A program made the translations under genes and the position numbers. From positions 1,302,001 through 1,366,000 of the forward strand of contig NZ_CP095390.1 in the NCBI RefSeq assembly GCF_023008585.1: a DNA stretch of 64,000 bases. Reading direction: 5' to 3'. Below, piece after piece: positions 62,457-64,000 of the stretch. The stretch is from Natribaculum breve (GTDB lineage: Archaea > Halobacteriota > Halobacteria > Halobacteriales > Natrialbaceae). Numbering within the stretch: the stretch's first letter is position 1; the number at the start of each line of letters is the position of its first letter. The notes below the pieces were generated by a model, which worked only from the letters and a program-made list of their open reading frames with translations, did not search any database and had not been told where the DNA came from.

Positions 62457-63221
62457 TCAGGCGTCGTCGTCGACGCTCGGGTGCATCGTCGGCGTCGCGT
62501 CGAGCGGTTCGGCGAGCCGGTCGCGCATCGTTTCGCGGGCGCGTTCGTCGCGCGTCCGTCGTTCGTCGTCGTCGATCTCCGCACAGCCCGGCGGCACCTC
62601 GCGGTCGCGGCCGGTGAAGTAGCCCTCGGGTGCGATCCAGTCGTGGTAGAACGGGACGTCGGCGTCGTGGACGACCGCGAGGGCGACTTTCGAGCCGTGA
62701 CCAGCCGCGACGATTGCCTGGTGGGGTTCGCCCGCGATCCGACCCGCGGCGTAGACGCCGTCGACCGCCGTCCGACCCGCCGCGTCGACGTCGACGACGT
62801 GCTTGCTCCCGCGCTGTTCTCGCTCGACCTCGAGCGAGTCCAGGTACGAACTGTCCGGCCACGAGGCGGCGACCACGCGCTGTGTCTCGAACGACTCGCC
62901 GGCGTCCGTCGAGACGACGAAACCGTCCCCGGACGGGTCGACCGACGTGACGCGGCCGGGTTCGAACGACGCGCCGGCGTCCGTCGCCTGCTCGCGGGTC
63001 AGCTGCAGGTAGCGGCGAGCGTCGAATCCGGCCGGGAGGCCGGGATAGTTCTCGAGACTGGCGTTTCGCGCGAGGATGGATTCGCCGTCACGCGATCGGT
63101 CTTCCGCCGGGGCGTTCGGCCGCCGTCCGTCGACGACGAGCGTCTCGAGTCCCGCGCGGGCAGTGAAGATCGAGGCGGCGAGTCCGGCGACGCCGCCGCC
63201 GACGATCAGTACGTCGTACAT
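62457..63221 (-). CDS. Reduced FAD-dependent oxidoreductase
   Basis: A 254-residue flavoprotein built like the FAD half of thioredoxin reductases: VLIVGGGVAGLAASIFTARAG at the N-terminus, NYPGLPAGFD, and the C-terminal FAD motif GVYAAGRIAGEPHQAIVAAGHG. There is no NADPH-binding insertion and no redox CxxC pair, so it cannot be a normal thioredoxin reductase. It is separated from coaBC by 48 nt on the same strand. The redox partner is unknown. Confidence 0.8.
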   Translation of the reverse strand: MYDVLIVGGGVAGLAASIFTARAGLETLVVDGRRPNAPAEDRSRDGESILARNASLENYPGLPAGFDARRYLQLTREQATDAGASFEPGRVTSVDPSGDGFVVSTDAGESFETQRVVAASWPDSSYLDSLEVEREQRGSKHVVDVDAAGRTAVDGVYAAGRIAGEPHQAIVAAGHGSKVALAVVHDADVPFYHDWIAPEGYFTGRDREVPPGCAEIDDDERRTRDERARETMRDRLAEPLDATPTMHPSVDDDA

Positions 63222-63338
63222 GACTGATCGTCCCGAACCGCAGCTATACAAGTGTAGCGAGTCCTGGCCCGCGAGGTGAGCGCGGTGGACCGAAACGGCG
63301 ACAGCAACGCTTACGTTCGACTCGGTGATAGTTCGTCT

Positions 63339-63857
63339 GTGGACAGGATTCTCGTCAGCACCGTCGTCTATCGCGCTCCCGAGGAGATCTTCCCGTATCT
63401 CGAGTCGTTTACCGACTACCCGCGTTACGCCGACCACCTCGAGTCGGTCACGAGACGCGACGGGAGCGACGGCGTCCGCTACGACCTCCGGTTGACCTGG
63501 TGGAAGCTCAGCTACACCGCCCGATCGGAAGTGACCGACGTGACCCCGCCGACGTCGCTCGAGTGGCGACTGGTCAAAGACATCGACGCGCGTGGCGAGT
63601 GGCGCGTCGAACCCGAACCCGAATCGGCCCCGGCGGGCGAGGAGACTGCGAGTCGAATCTACTTCGAGGCGGTCTACGACCCACACTCGGCGGACAAAGA
63701 CGTCGTCTCGCTCCCTCTGTTCGTCTCGTTTGGCTGGGTGGTCGAGAAGATCAAGCCACGGCTGCTGGCCGAGGCCAAACGCGTCGTCCAGCGACTGGTC
63801 GCAGACATCGAGGGCGAGTCACGCCAGGTCGAGTTGACGCTCCACGAGACGCCCTGA
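63339..63857 (+). CDS. SRPBCC-family protein (Coq10/START-like)
   Basis: A 172-residue protein with the SRPBCC fold: start VSTVVYRAPEEIFPYLESFTDYPRYADHLESV, middle strands SLEWRLVKDIDARGEWRVE, and a long C-terminal helix (LLAEAKRVVQRLVADIEGE). Coq10-type members bind hydrophobic ligands such as quinones; the ligand here is unknown. GTG at 63339 is chosen because a GCTTACG TATA-like element lies about 28 nt upstream. The TGA stop is the start of palindromic element 2d. Confidence 0.72.
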   Translation: MDRILVSTVVYRAPEEIFPYLESFTDYPRYADHLESVTRRDGSDGVRYDLRLTWWKLSYTARSEVTDVTPPTSLEWRLVKDIDARGEWRVEPEPESAPAGEETASRIYFEAVYDPHSADKDVVSLPLFVSFGWVVEKIKPRLLAEAKRVVQRLVADIEGESRQVELTLHETP

Positions 63858-63940
63858 TACGGACCGCTGTACGTCAAGTACCGGGGCAACCCACGAGACG
63901 GGTCTCGGTTGCTCCGGGACACAGGTACAGCAGACCGTAC
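63854..63940. repeat. Palindromic element family 2, copy d
   Basis: Starts CTGATACGGACCGCTGTAC (TGA is the stop of the SRPBCC gene) and ends TACAGCAGACCGTACGAG, with an inner CCGGGGCAAC / GGTTGCTCCGG pair. Full length; the sequence beyond it runs to the window end without features. Confidence 0.88.
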
Positions 63941-64000
63941 GAGACCTGCCGTATCGCGTCCGAAACCCTCGAGACAGTAACCCACTTACGCGTCGGCGGA

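Noticed and set aside
1..64000. CRISPR arrays, rRNA, transposase genes
   Set aside because: I looked for regularly spaced repeats, rRNA-like sequence and transposase motifs and found none; the only dispersed repeats are the two palindrome families and the tRNA duplicate.

Overview
The window is chromosomal DNA from an extremely halophilic archaeon (class Halobacteria, probably the Natrialbaceae side; genus not determined). Evidence: high GC with C/G-ending codons, very acidic proteins, Tat-type lipoprotein signals, many leaderless genes with a TATA element about 25-30 nt before the start codon, and archaeal markers (aIF2-alpha, S27e, L44e, L37ae, Nop10, Pcc1, RpoP, PAN, prefoldin, archaeosortase A, GGGP synthase, TruD, Pth2, a GMP synthase split into subunits). 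It is nearly all housekeeping sequence until about 45.8 kb.

Layout: 0-7.5 kb holds DNA polymerase B (cut by the left edge), small haloarchaeal proteins, rad50-mre11 and an HTH regulator. 7.6-12.8 kb has a proteasome-activating ATPase, a secreted protein, GMP synthase subunit A and a DUF2070 membrane protein. 12.8-19.9 kb is a run of minus-strand operons: a hydrolase with an SCP2-like protein, prefoldin beta, Pcc1/RpoP/L37ae, TruD/Pth2. 20-24.7 kb has dCTP deaminase, a ThiR-like thiamine regulator, a methyltransferase, a thioesterase and the Thi4 thiazole synthase operon. 25-34.2 kb has a lipoprotein, a flippase, two archaeal CoA enzymes (pantoate kinase and phosphopantothenate synthetase) flanking a giant 13-repeat membrane protein, AspRS and Sir2. 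34.2-45.8 kb has GGGP synthase, a threonine synthase-like enzyme, archaeosortase A, a PAC2 protein and the L44e-S27e-aIF2alpha-Nop10 operon.

At 45.86 kb an initiator tRNA-Met gene is followed by a second copy of its 3' end, the usual scar of an integrated element. After it come two complete peptide-type ABC transporter operons in mirror image (46.4-53.1 kb on plus, 53.7-59.5 kb on minus), each with its own binding protein, two permeases and two ATPases. Both binding proteins appear circularly permuted: the lobe normally at the C-terminus is encoded first. The window ends with hypoxanthine phosphoribosyltransferase, a DUF7344-type HTH membrane protein, CoaBC (a third CoA enzyme), a reduced FAD oxidoreductase and an SRPBCC protein.

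The strongest non-genic signal is nine copies of two related palindromic elements of about 85 bp, nearly all just after a gene. In five copies the terminal CTGATA of the element supplies the TGA stop codon of the neighbouring gene.
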